Origin: a bacterium
Lineage (GTDB): Bacteria > Margulisbacteria > Marinamargulisbacteria > SXXA01
Assembly (NCBI GenBank): GCA_018402095.1
Contig: JAGYJO010000068.1
Coordinates: 1 to 7,133, forward strand
Direction of reading: 5' to 3'
Length of the DNA stretch: 7,133 nt
Shown: positions 1 to 6,131 of the stretch, piece by piece
How the letters are laid out: every line of letters begins with the position of its first letter
Numbering within the stretch: position 1 is the stretch's first letter
Notes under the pieces: generated by a model
Database searches by the model: none
What the model was told of the DNA's origin: nothing
What the model saw: the letters and a program-made list of their open reading frames with translations, nothing else
Translations under genes and position numbers: made by a program

Positions 1-350
1 AAATGGGTGTCACGATCATCCCAAATCTCGACGCCGCCATCCCCCACATGGATATCATCAACTGTCTGCGTATCCAGTATGAAAGACAAGATCTCGGTTA
101 TTTTCCAAGTATCCGGGAATACCGGCAACACTTCGGACTCACCGCAAAACGTCTCGCGCAGGCGAAGCCCTCCCTTACCATTTTGCATCCTGGCCCTATG
201 AACCGTGGCATCGAAATCGATTCGGAAGTCGCAGACGGTCCTCAGAATGTCATTTTGGACCAAGTCAAAAATGGGGTCTTCGTACGAATGGCCATCTTAC
301 TCAAGACATTACACCCAGCCTATTTTGCAGCTTTGGAGACACAGATATGA
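1..350 (+). CDS. pyrB: Aspartate carbamoyltransferase catalytic chain, C-terminal part (5' end outside window)
   Basis: This enzyme condenses carbamoyl phosphate with aspartate, the committed step of pyrimidine synthesis, in the cytoplasm. Only about the last 115 residues are present; the frame is already open at base 3, and the first ATG there is internal. The visible part is the aspartate-binding domain. It carries LRIQYER (fragment residues 22-28), FGLTAKRL, the family signature HPGPMNRGIEID (62-73) and NGVFVRMA (90-97). The HPGPMNRG-EID-ADGP pattern is closer to the Pseudomonas-type chain than to the E. coli chain, which works with PyrI. The stop codon overlaps the start of the next gene as ATGA, which indicates translational coupling. 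The paired downstream protein looks like an inactive dihydroorotase, so a PyrB-PyrC' complex is inferred. Confidence 0.95.
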   Translation, partial: MGVTIIPNLDAAIPHMDIINCLRIQYERQDLGYFPSIREYRQHFGLTAKRLAQAKPSLTILHPGPMNRGIEIDSEVADGPQNVILDQVKNGVFVRMAILLKTLHPAYFAALETQI

Positions 351-1717
351 AGACGCATCCACTAGCACTGATCAACGGACAATACATTGACTTTCGACAA
401 GGCAGTCAGGATAGCACCAACTTGCTACTCCAAAATGGCCAAGTCATCGGGCACGGCTATATGCCAGATGACGGTGTAGACCGCCAAACACTGGTCTACG
501 ATATCAAAGGGTGCATTATCGTACCTGGCATTATTGATACATCCGTCCATATCCGAGAACCCGGAGAAGAAGACAAAGAAACGGTCGCCAGTGTGAGCGC
601 CGCCGCGATAGCCGGCGGCATTACAGGCATTGTCAGCAGCCCAGACACAACGCCCAGTCCAGACAACCCCGAAATGATAGCAGCGCTACTCCGTAAGGGG
701 ACACAAGTCGGACAAACACCCATATACCCCATCGGCTGCCTCTCCAAAGGCCGCGCAGGACAAAACTTAGCCGAAATGGGCCTCATGCGTGATGCGGGTG
801 CACTGGCTTTTAGCGATCTCAACTCTATCCAAGATAGCGGCCTTATGGAACAAGCCATGCGCTATGCAAAAGCTTTAGACTGCCCGGTCATCGTCTCTCC
901 AGACGAACCCACACTACACCGAGGCGGCGTCATGAACAGCAGTGCTAGCGCCATACAAAAAGGGCTCAAAGGGATTCCCGCTCACGCCGAAGAACTACGT
1001 CTCTCCAGAGACATCCAACTGGCCGCCAACACAGGCGTACACCTCCATGTCTTCCCCGTCTCTACCGCCGGTGCCGTGGCTATGATTCGCGACGCCAAAG
1101 CCAAGAAGATCCATGTGACATGTGGCACAGCACCCCATTATTTGTATTTCAGTGATAGTGACATCGGTGACTATGATACCCAGTACAAAGTCATGCCCCC
1201 ATTTAGAAGCAAAGCGGACCAAGATGCACTCATTGAAGGGATCAAAGACGGCACCATAGACTGCATCGCGTCACACCATCATCCCATGACCGTTGATGAA
1301 AAACGTACAGACTTCATAAGTGCGGGATTTGGAATCTCAGGTATCGATACATTTGTACCGGCCGTGATTAACAAGCTGGTACATGACTGCGAACTATCCA
1401 TAGTCGAGGCCTGTCGACTCATTTCTCAAAAACCCAGAGAAATTTTCAAGCTCCCCAAAATGACAGCAGGGCTATTGAAACGGCCCTCATTTACCGTCAT
1501 TCACCCAAAAAAAGAAACCCATGTCAACGCAGACACTTTTATTTCTCGCGGCAAAAACAGTCCCTTTATCGGCCAAACATTTCAATCACGGGTGATGATG
1601 ACTGTGATCGATGGCCATATCGTCTACCAAGACCCCGAACTCACAGCCGTTCCTGCATCCGAAGTGTCTCTCGAGAATACAGGGTACCCCACAGCGGAAG
1701 CGCCCCCACATGTGTAG
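347..1717 (+). CDS. pyrC: Dihydroorotase-like protein, probably non-catalytic (PyrC'/PyrX type)
   Basis: This 456-residue amidohydrolase-superfamily protein starts at the ATG overlapping the pyrB stop, with GGAG at 335-338 as a well-spaced ribosome site. The dihydroorotase fold is clear: PGIIDTSVHIREPG (60-73), AFSD (154-157), a GLKGIPAHAEE region (about 206-216), KVMPPFRS (281-288) and a C-terminal SRGKNSPFIG block. The metal and catalytic residues are largely gone. The HxH pair is S66-V-H68, the HCED histidine is S184 (VSPDE), the HVST histidine is P237 (FPVST), and the catalytic Asp of TDHAPH is H310 (SHHHPM). Pseudomonas PyrC' has the same SHH signature, SRG-N-PFIG ending and 4-bp overlap with pyrB, and there PyrC' is an inactive structural partner of ATCase. 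I infer the same role here, with a working dihydroorotase encoded elsewhere. Automatic annotation would probably call it dihydroorotase. Confidence 0.9.
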   Translation: MKTHPLALINGQYIDFRQGSQDSTNLLLQNGQVIGHGYMPDDGVDRQTLVYDIKGCIIVPGIIDTSVHIREPGEEDKETVASVSAAAIAGGITGIVSSPDTTPSPDNPEMIAALLRKGTQVGQTPIYPIGCLSKGRAGQNLAEMGLMRDAGALAFSDLNSIQDSGLMEQAMRYAKALDCPVIVSPDEPTLHRGGVMNSSASAIQKGLKGIPAHAEELRLSRDIQLAANTGVHLHVFPVSTAGAVAMIRDAKAKKIHVTCGTAPHYLYFSDSDIGDYDTQYKVMPPFRSKADQDALIEGIKDGTIDCIASHHHPMTVDEKRTDFISAGFGISGIDTFVPAVINKLVHDCELSIVEACRLISQKPREIFKLPKMTAGLLKRPSFTVIHPKKETHVNADTFISRGKNSPFIGQTFQSRVMMTVIDGHIVYQDPELTAVPASEVSLENTGYPTAEAPPHV

Positions 1718-1736
1718 GTCCAGACACATTAACCGG

Positions 1737-1777
1737 GATTCAAAGGGCGTCTCTCTTTGAATCTGTTTTTTCTTTCT
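1737..1777 (+). terminator. Rho-independent terminator of the pyrB-pyrC operon
   Basis: GATTCAAAG (1737-1745) pairs perfectly with CTTTGAATC (1755-1763). G-U and G-C pairs can extend the stem inward, leaving a small loop. A T-rich run, TGTTTTTTCTTTCT, follows at once. The structure begins 20 bp after the pyrC stop and points the right way to end the operon before leuS. Confidence 0.85.
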
Positions 1778-1795
1778 CGGCTTTGCCGAGAAAGA
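1771..1795 (+). other. Perfect 11-bp hairpin directly after the terminator
   Basis: TCTTTCTCGGC and GCCGAGAAAGA form a perfect stem around a TTT loop. The left arm lies inside the T-run of the preceding terminator, so the two structures overlap slightly. Only GTTTA follows on the + strand and an A-run on the - strand, so it is not a strong terminator in either direction. It may be a backup termination or 3'-end stabilising element. The role is not certain. Confidence 0.6.
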
Positions 1796-1799
1796 CGTT

Positions 1800-1905
1800 T
1801 ATGATAGGGGACTACAAGCCCCTACACCCCCTATTCAGGAAAGAGAGCTAGGCCTAAAACCCTGTTCTCTGGCTAAAAAAAAACTACATCAAAAAGGAAA
1901 TAGCA
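1800..1905 (+). promoter_or_regulatory. leuS upstream leader with a possible -10 and alternative hairpins
   Basis: TATGAT at 1800-1805 resembles a -10 box, but no convincing -35 box sits 16-18 bp upstream. TAGGGG (1805-1810) can pair with CCCCTA (1819-1824); alternatively ATAGGGG (1804-1810) can pair with CCCCTAT (1828-1834). The two pairings exclude each other. No T-box (no specifier loop or TGGN antiterminator bulge), leader peptide with leucine codons or terminator is visible. A clear ribosome site, AGGA at 1895-1898, lies 7 bases before the leuS ATG. The promoter call is weak. Confidence 0.3.
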
Positions 1906-4293
1906 ATGAGTTACACGCCACAAAGCATCGAAGAAAAATGGACCTCCCATTGGCAAAATTCTGGCCTCTACCGTACGCCAGAAACACCAAAGAACCCCTA
2001 CTATGTATTGGAAATGTTTCCCTACCCTAGTGGCCAACTCCACATGGGACATGTCCGCAACTACGCACTCGGTGATTGTGTCGCCAGGTTCAAACGTATG
2101 CAAGGTTTCGATGTCTTGCACCCCATGGGATTTGACGCTTTTGGACTGCCGGCTGAAAATGCCGCCATAAAAAATGGCATCGACCCTGAAAAGTGGACAG
2201 AAGCAAACATCCAAAGCATGATTATCCAACTCCAACAATTGGGGTTAGGCTACGACTGGGACCGTAGTATCGCCACGTGCCGGTCGGATTATTACAAATG
2301 GAACCAATGGCTATTTCTCAAAATGGCTGAAAAAGGCCTGGTCTATCGCAAAAAAGGCTTCGTCAATTGGGACCCTGTCGACAATACCGTACTGGCCAAC
2401 GAACAGGTCATCGATGGCAAAGGTTGGCGATCAGGCGCTGTGGTCGAAAAGCGCGAAATAGCCCAGTGGTATATCAAAATTTCTGACTATGCCCAAGAAT
2501 TATTAGACGGATTAGACACCTTGTCTGGGTGGCCAGAACGGGTCAAAATCATGCAGCGCAACTGGATAGGCCGCAGTGAAGGAACCGAAGTGGACTTCGC
2601 TCTGTCACATGCCCCCCAAGACAAACTAACCGTTTTCACCACAAGACCAGACACCCTGTTTGGGGTGACCTACGTGGTACTGGCCCCCGAGCATCCGCTA
2701 GTCCAAACCGTCATCGCAAAAGGGAATGCCGATAGTCTCGCCGATTATGTCCAAAAAACATTGGCAAAATCCACCGCTGAACGTGGGGACGCCAACGCAA
2801 AAAAAACAGGTATGGCATTGGGACTGTCCGTCATCCACCCCCTCACACAGGCCGAAATACCAATCTATGTCTCCGATTATGTTCTCATGGATTACGGCAC
2901 AGGTGCAGTCATGGCCGTACCAGCGCATGATTCACGAGACTACGACTTTGCACAAACCTTTGGACTTCCCCAACAACAAGTCATTTCACCCGATACGGGC
3001 GACTACGATACGACCTCTGCCTACACAGGTACGGGAACCCTAATCCATTCGGGACCCTTTACAGGACTGAGCAGCGACGTGGCAAAATCCACCATCAGCC
3101 AAACGTTGGTCGATACAGAGCAAGGCAAGGTCGTCGTCCAATACCGACTACGTGACTGGCTCATCTCTCGCCAACGGTATTGGGGAACCCCGATACCCTT
3201 CCTCGTCGACGCCGACGACGCCTACCACCCCGTCCCCTTGGAACAACTGCCCGTCATGTTGCCCAAAGACGTCCCCTTTGACGGCAAAGGAAACCCACTC
3301 TGTCGCGCCCCAGAGTTCATGTCTGTCACCATTAACGGTAAAGAATACCGTCGTGAAACAGATACCATGGATACCTTTTTTGATTCATCTTGGTACTTTT
3401 TACGTTACACAGATGCCAAAAACACCGAACTTCCGTTCTCCAAAGTCGCGTCTGAATGGCTACCCGTACAGCAATATATCGGCGGGATCGAACATGCCGT
3501 TTTGCATCTGCTGTATGCCCGATTCTTTACAAAAGTATTGCGAGACTTGGGACTACACACCCATGACGAGCCGTTCCAAAACCTCCTTTGCCAAGGCATG
3601 GTCCTCAAAGATGGCAGCAAAATGTCCAAATCGGTTGGCAACACCGTGGACCCCAACCATATCATCAGCAAATACGGCGCAGACACCGCACGGCTATTCA
3701 TTCTCTTTGGCGCACCCGTAGAAAGAGACCTTGAATGGTCGGATACCGGTGTCGATGGATCCTTTAGATTTTTGAACAGGGTCTACCGTATGCTGTCTCA
3801 CCCAGAAGAGTTCAAACTCACCGCATCAGAAGCAGAGTGGAACAAGCAGCTCCACAAAACGATCCAACGTGTCACAGAAGATATCGAAAGGTTCAGCTTC
3901 AATACGGCTATCAGCCGCATGATGGAGCTCGTCAACTGGATCTACACCCATGGCACCAAACCAGAAGGTGTGGCTATTTTATTGCAGCTACTCGCCCCAT
4001 TTGCCCCCTTTCTAGCAGAGGAAGGCTGGTCTATCTTGGGCAAAAAAGGCAGTATCCACGAAAGTCCTTGGCCACTATTTGACCTCGCATTGACAATCGA
4101 TGAAACAGTCACCATCGTGGTGCAGATCAATGGAAAAGTACGCGACAAACTAGAGGTCGCCAGAGACAGTGATCAAGAAACAATCCAAAAGCTGGCACTA
4201 GCGAGTGAAAAAACACAAAAATTCGTCGGTGAGCTACAAATCAAAAAGATGTTTGTGGTTCCCAACAAATTAATAAATATCGTCGTCGCTTAA
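1906..4293 (+). CDS. leuS: Leucyl-tRNA synthetase
   Basis: This cytoplasmic class I synthetase charges tRNA-Leu with leucine. The 795-residue frame is complete and lies in the normal size range for bacterial LeuRS lacking the extra insert found before KMSKS in E. coli. The catalytic HMGH is at 46-49 and KMSKS at 572-576. The CP1 editing domain has the threonine-rich TTRPDT (245-250) and MDYGTGAVMAVPAHDSRD (328-345), including D345, the conserved editing aspartate. DWLISRQRYWG and the C-terminal VNGKVR-type motif (QINGKVRDKL) are also present. One oddity is the zinc-binding module, usually VNWCP...CWRC. Here it reads VNWDP...GWRSG, so all three cysteines are absent. The start is supported by AGGA 7 bases upstream. 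The gene appears to be a single transcription unit between the pyrBC terminator and the convergent palindrome downstream. Confidence 0.98.
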   Translation: MSYTPQSIEEKWTSHWQNSGLYRTPETPKNPYYVLEMFPYPSGQLHMGHVRNYALGDCVARFKRMQGFDVLHPMGFDAFGLPAENAAIKNGIDPEKWTEANIQSMIIQLQQLGLGYDWDRSIATCRSDYYKWNQWLFLKMAEKGLVYRKKGFVNWDPVDNTVLANEQVIDGKGWRSGAVVEKREIAQWYIKISDYAQELLDGLDTLSGWPERVKIMQRNWIGRSEGTEVDFALSHAPQDKLTVFTTRPDTLFGVTYVVLAPEHPLVQTVIAKGNADSLADYVQKTLAKSTAERGDANAKKTGMALGLSVIHPLTQAEIPIYVSDYVLMDYGTGAVMAVPAHDSRDYDFAQTFGLPQQQVISPDTGDYDTTSAYTGTGTLIHSGPFTGLSSDVAKSTISQTLVDTEQGKVVVQYRLRDWLISRQRYWGTPIPFLVDADDAYHPVPLEQLPVMLPKDVPFDGKGNPLCRAPEFMSVTINGKEYRRETDTMDTFFDSSWYFLRYTDAKNTELPFSKVASEWLPVQQYIGGIEHAVLHLLYARFFTKVLRDLGLHTHDEPFQNLLCQGMVLKDGSKMSKSVGNTVDPNHIISKYGADTARLFILFGAPVERDLEWSDTGVDGSFRFLNRVYRMLSHPEEFKLTASEAEWNKQLHKTIQRVTEDIERFSFNTAISRMMELVNWIYTHGTKPEGVAILLQLLAPFAPFLAEEGWSILGKKGSIHESPWPLFDLALTIDETVTIVVQINGKVRDKLEVARDSDQETIQKLALASEKTQKFVGELQIKKMFVVPNKLINIVVA

Positions 4294-4300
4294 GCGCGCC

Positions 4301-4340
4301 AAGAAAAAATGGTGAGTCGCAACTAGTTGCGACTCACCAT
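4301..4340 (-). terminator. Perfect 32-bp palindrome; terminator for leftward transcripts
   Basis: The half-site ATGGTGAGTCGCAACT (4309-4324) is followed by its exact reverse complement (4325-4340), giving a 14-bp stem with a CTAG loop. On the - strand the hairpin is followed by TTTTTTCTT (4301-4309), a good terminator shape for transcripts arriving from the pckA-efp side. On the + strand it starts 15 bp after the leuS stop, but AAAATAAATT follows rather than a T-run. It would therefore end rightward leuS transcripts less well, although it may act in both directions. Confidence 0.75.
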
Positions 4341-4523
4341 AAAATAAATTTGATGCTCCCCATAAATGAGCTGCACCAAAAACTGATTTGATTGTTGAAA
4401 TTTCTTTTTTTCGGGCTCAGGTAAAGATAATCTTGGCGTCGGAGCAGGTAGTAAAATAGGACTTTCAACAATCCCCCTTTTTACGTCTAAGATACAACCC
4501 CGTTAAATTCTATTTTACAAAAG
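4341..4523. other. AT-rich intergenic stretch with two interleaved inverted repeats; possible gene remnant
   Basis: There is no credible intact gene. GATTGTTGAAA (4390-4400) and TTTCAACAATC (4463-4473) are perfect 11-bp complements. GTAAAATAG (4451-4459) and CTATTTTAC (4510-4518) are perfect 9-bp complements. The arms alternate A-B-A'-B', so they either exclude each other or form a pseudoknot-like fold. On the - strand a stop-free frame (4502-4323) encodes about 59 codons, including KKKFQQSNQFLVQLIYGEHQ, and ends at the TAG in the palindrome centre. It has no start codon near its beginning, so it may be the tail of another decayed gene. No family is recognised. Confidence 0.4.
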
Positions 4524-4995
4524 CTAAACAAACAGAGATTTTCTTCTTTTACAGAAAAGATTGTAGCAGAACCACAGTTCTTTGAGACCTGGGCCATATT
4601 CCTTTATCTGACAACCACAGCACGTCTACATTGTGATTAAAGGTTTCAACAAAGAGATTCAACTGTGCAGCGCCCAGCTGAGTCTGGTGCAGCAATAACG
4701 ACCCTCTACTTCATACGCGCCTGCAAAACAGCACCGGCACTATGGGACATAGGCTCCAACGTCGTATACAAAGTGCAGTCCAGCGGTCATATCTTGCCCA
4801 AAGGCGCGCAGCTTCCATCATGAAATTTCGCTATCGGGCGGTGGTTGTGAAGTTCTGCGTTGTACTCAGGCCAAATCACCGTCGGTTGCGACAATAGCGC
4901 CAATGGGGACTTCGCCAGCCGTTGCGCCCTCTGCTGCAATGGCGAGGGCGTCTTTCATGTGTAAACTATAGGTTTCTTGATCGAGGCCCAGTCAT
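4524..4995 (-). pseudogene. tadA: Decayed tRNA-specific adenosine deaminase (TadA) gene
   Basis: TadA converts A34 to inosine in the tRNA-Arg wobble position. From a possible ATG at 4995-4993, the - strand needs one shift to read LDQETYSLHMKDALAIAAEG, then GEVPIGAIV and GDLA, stopping at TGA (4868-4866). After shifts come NAELHN, a PIA-EI remnant of the HAE region, MEAARLWARYDR, DCTLYTTLEP, SAGAVLQARMK, RVVIAAPDSAG, FNHNVDV, GLKELWF and CKRRKSLFV, ending at TAG (4526-4524). These are TadA blocks in the right order over about 157 codons, the usual length. The zinc/catalytic motifs are broken. The HAE histidine is missing, and PCPMCA reads PMSHSA because one inserted base and one nearby loss scramble both cysteines. 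Multiple stops and shifts make a functional product implausible as written. TadA is normally essential, so an intact copy or a sequence error is expected. Confidence 0.82.
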
Positions 4996-5176
4996 GCGAG
5001 GCCCCACCCCTGGCCCCTCTCCAGGAGGGAATTCCCTTGTTGTTTTCGGATTCACGCGTTGCTGCTCATCCTCGGCACCTGGTTTGGAAAGACACGCACC
5101 GCATCGAGAGTCTTGGGAAGCTGCTTTTTTCAGGGGATCAAAGGGCGACCCTTTGCTACTTTCTTGCTCAGCAGAA
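4982..5176. repeat. Structured intergenic region with dyad elements, possibly a dispersed repeat
   Basis: Between the tadA and DUF3467 remnants lie several short symmetries. CGAGGCCC occurs twice (4982-4989, 4997-5004). CCTGG/CCAGG (5009-5013, 5021-5025) flank a C-rich loop, and GGGAATTCCC is palindromic (5027-5036). CAAAGGG-CGA-CCCTTTG is a perfect hairpin (5139-5155). TTCTTGC and GCAGAA form a bulged hairpin (5161-5176). The text CCCACCCCTGGCCCCTCTCC resembles intergenic repeats that produce spurious proline/glycine-serine-rich reading frames in many genomes. The reading frames across it look spurious. No tRNA or SRP RNA was recognised here. Calling it a dispersed repeat is an inference from one copy. 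Confidence 0.35.
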
Positions 5177-5246
5177 GCCAGCTGCGAATGCTACAACAGA
5201 GACTACCGCCCCAAAAGGCTCCAAGACAACCGACTCACTCCCGATA

Positions 5247-5272
5247 TTCGTTTTAGTTGATACTAAAACGAA
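5247..5272 (-). other. Perfect 11-bp hairpin after the DUF3467 stop
   Basis: TTCGTTTTAGT and ACTAAAACGAA pair perfectly around a TGAT loop. The hairpin sits 12 bp beyond the DUF3467 stop codon in the leftward direction. No T-run follows on the - strand (ATATCGGGAG), so it is a weak terminator at best. It could mark the 3' end of the pckA-efp-DUF3467 transcript or act as an RNA-processing stem. Confidence 0.5.
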
Positions 5273-5284
5273 CATCAGAAGGTT

Positions 5285-5564
5285 TTAATTATCTTTCATA
5301 GGTGGCCCAAATTTGGATTCATAATCCCGCACAGGCTTTGTCAATGACGCCGCCAAACGCTTAGCATTGGCTGGCGTCATAATCCACACAACAGGTTTGC
5401 TTTTATTTGACTGTAGCTGCAAAACAAAAAATCCAACAAAAACTCTTCCATAAGATAGTTCAAACCAGGTTGCTGGCAACCCCTGTGAAGTCTGTTCATC
5501 AGTTCACCTCGATGACGATACCGCCTGGGATCTGAAGTTGGGTGGGGGCAGAGGCATCTGTCAC
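5285..5564 (-). pseudogene. DUF3467 family protein gene, disrupted by frameshifts and stops
   Basis: DUF3467 proteins are small (about 90-110 residues) and of unknown function. A likely start is GTG at 5564-5562, ten bases after GGAG (5578-5575), giving VTDASAPTQLQI. The frame meets TGA TGA (from about 5499), then continues as TDFTGVASNLV in the same frame. Family-like sequence then moves to a second frame, NYLMEEFLLDFLF, and to a third, LQLQSNKSKPVVWIMTPANA...KRLAASLTKPVRDYESKFGP, ending at TAA (5287-5285). The family pattern GVYxNL, EFVLDF, IIMTPxxAKRL and YExxFG is thus present in order across all reading frames. The last piece, from an ATG at 5479, is a 64-codon open frame that an annotator might list as a small protein. 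The total length of about 93 codons fits the family. Real decay or sequence errors are both possible. Confidence 0.75.
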
Positions 5565-6122
5565 GAGATACACGCTCCATATATTCACCAGTTTCAGTGG
5601 TATTACATCGCCTTCTTTAATAAAGCCTGGCGCGTTCACGGTAATCCCACGCTCAAGCGTCACCGGCCGTTGTGAGTTCGTCGCCGTTGCACGCTTGACT
5701 TCTGGGGGCGCACTTTCGACTTTGAATTCCATCGACTTTGGCAACTCAATACCAACAGGTGCTTCATTATAATAGGTCACAGAATAACCCTGGCCTTCTG
5801 TCAGGTACTTACTCGTCTCTTCACCAATCAAATCCGCGGTCAGTGTGTATTGCTCAAAGGTTTCATTGTCCATAAACATATGTCCATCCGTATCCGGATA
5901 GAGATACTGCATTGTTCGTGTTTCTAGATCCGCTTTTTCTACACGCTCAGCAGACATAAATCGCTGCTCAAGGTTTTTTCCAGTCAGAATATGCTTGAGC
6001 TTGGTTTGCATGACCGCATTCCCTTTGCCAGGAGTGCGGTGCATTGTCCACGTGACACGGTAAAGTTCCCCTTCGAGAACAAGAACCATACCTTCTCTGA
6101 TCTGTGTCGCATTCAGTATCAT
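5499..6122 (-). CDS. efp: Translation elongation factor P, with frameshifted C-terminus
   Basis: EF-P binds ribosomes stalled at polyproline and promotes peptide bond formation. The 207-residue frame starts with ATG, 9 bp after the pckA stop, with AGGG about 7 bases upstream. The N-terminal KOW-like domain has the tip loop TPGKGN, with Lys33 at the usual modified position. The central OB domain has YLYPDTDGHMFMDNETFEQY, and the last domain has RPVTLERGITV and FIKEGDVI (to residue 174). After that the family continues KVDTRTGEYxxRV, but here the frame reads PLKLVNIWSVYL. The expected TTETGEYMERV lies in another frame from 5601. Comparison with the family suggests about 7 bases are missing there. 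The extra tail (187-207) is the start of the DUF3467 gene read in its own frame. The core is intact; whether the altered end folds is unknown. No modification enzyme (such as EpmA or EpmB) is seen in the window. Confidence 0.93.
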   Translation of the reverse strand: MILNATQIREGMVLVLEGELYRVTWTMHRTPGKGNAVMQTKLKHILTGKNLEQRFMSAERVEKADLETRTMQYLYPDTDGHMFMDNETFEQYTLTADLIGEETSKYLTEGQGYSVTYYNEAPVGIELPKSMEFKVESAPPEVKRATATNSQRPVTLERGITVNAPGFIKEGDVIPLKLVNIWSVYLVTDASAPTQLQIPGGIVIEVN

Positions 6123-6131
6123 CGCAATACC

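Noticed and set aside
1804..1905. T-box or leucine attenuator before leuS
   Set aside because: There is no specifier loop, no conserved antiterminator bulge, no leader peptide rich in leucine codons and no terminator directly before leuS.
2726..3721. Long + strand alternative frames inside leuS
   Set aside because: They lie wholly within the conserved LeuRS coding frame and have no family features of their own.
4996..5284. A tRNA or SRP RNA gene beside tadA
   Set aside because: tadA is often near such genes, but no T-loop GGTTCRA pattern, cloverleaf arms or SRP GGAAG core was found.
4301..5284. CRISPR array, phage or insertion sequence in the gene-poor stretch
   Set aside because: There are no regularly spaced direct repeats, transposase fragments or target-site duplications. 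The recoverable protein text is TadA and DUF3467.
4922..5288. Overlapping + strand open frames of 65-112 codons
   Set aside because: They are low-complexity, proline/serine/cysteine-rich, overlap each other in three frames, have no convincing ribosome site and cover the repeat-like hairpin region. They look like spurious frames over intergenic repeat sequence.
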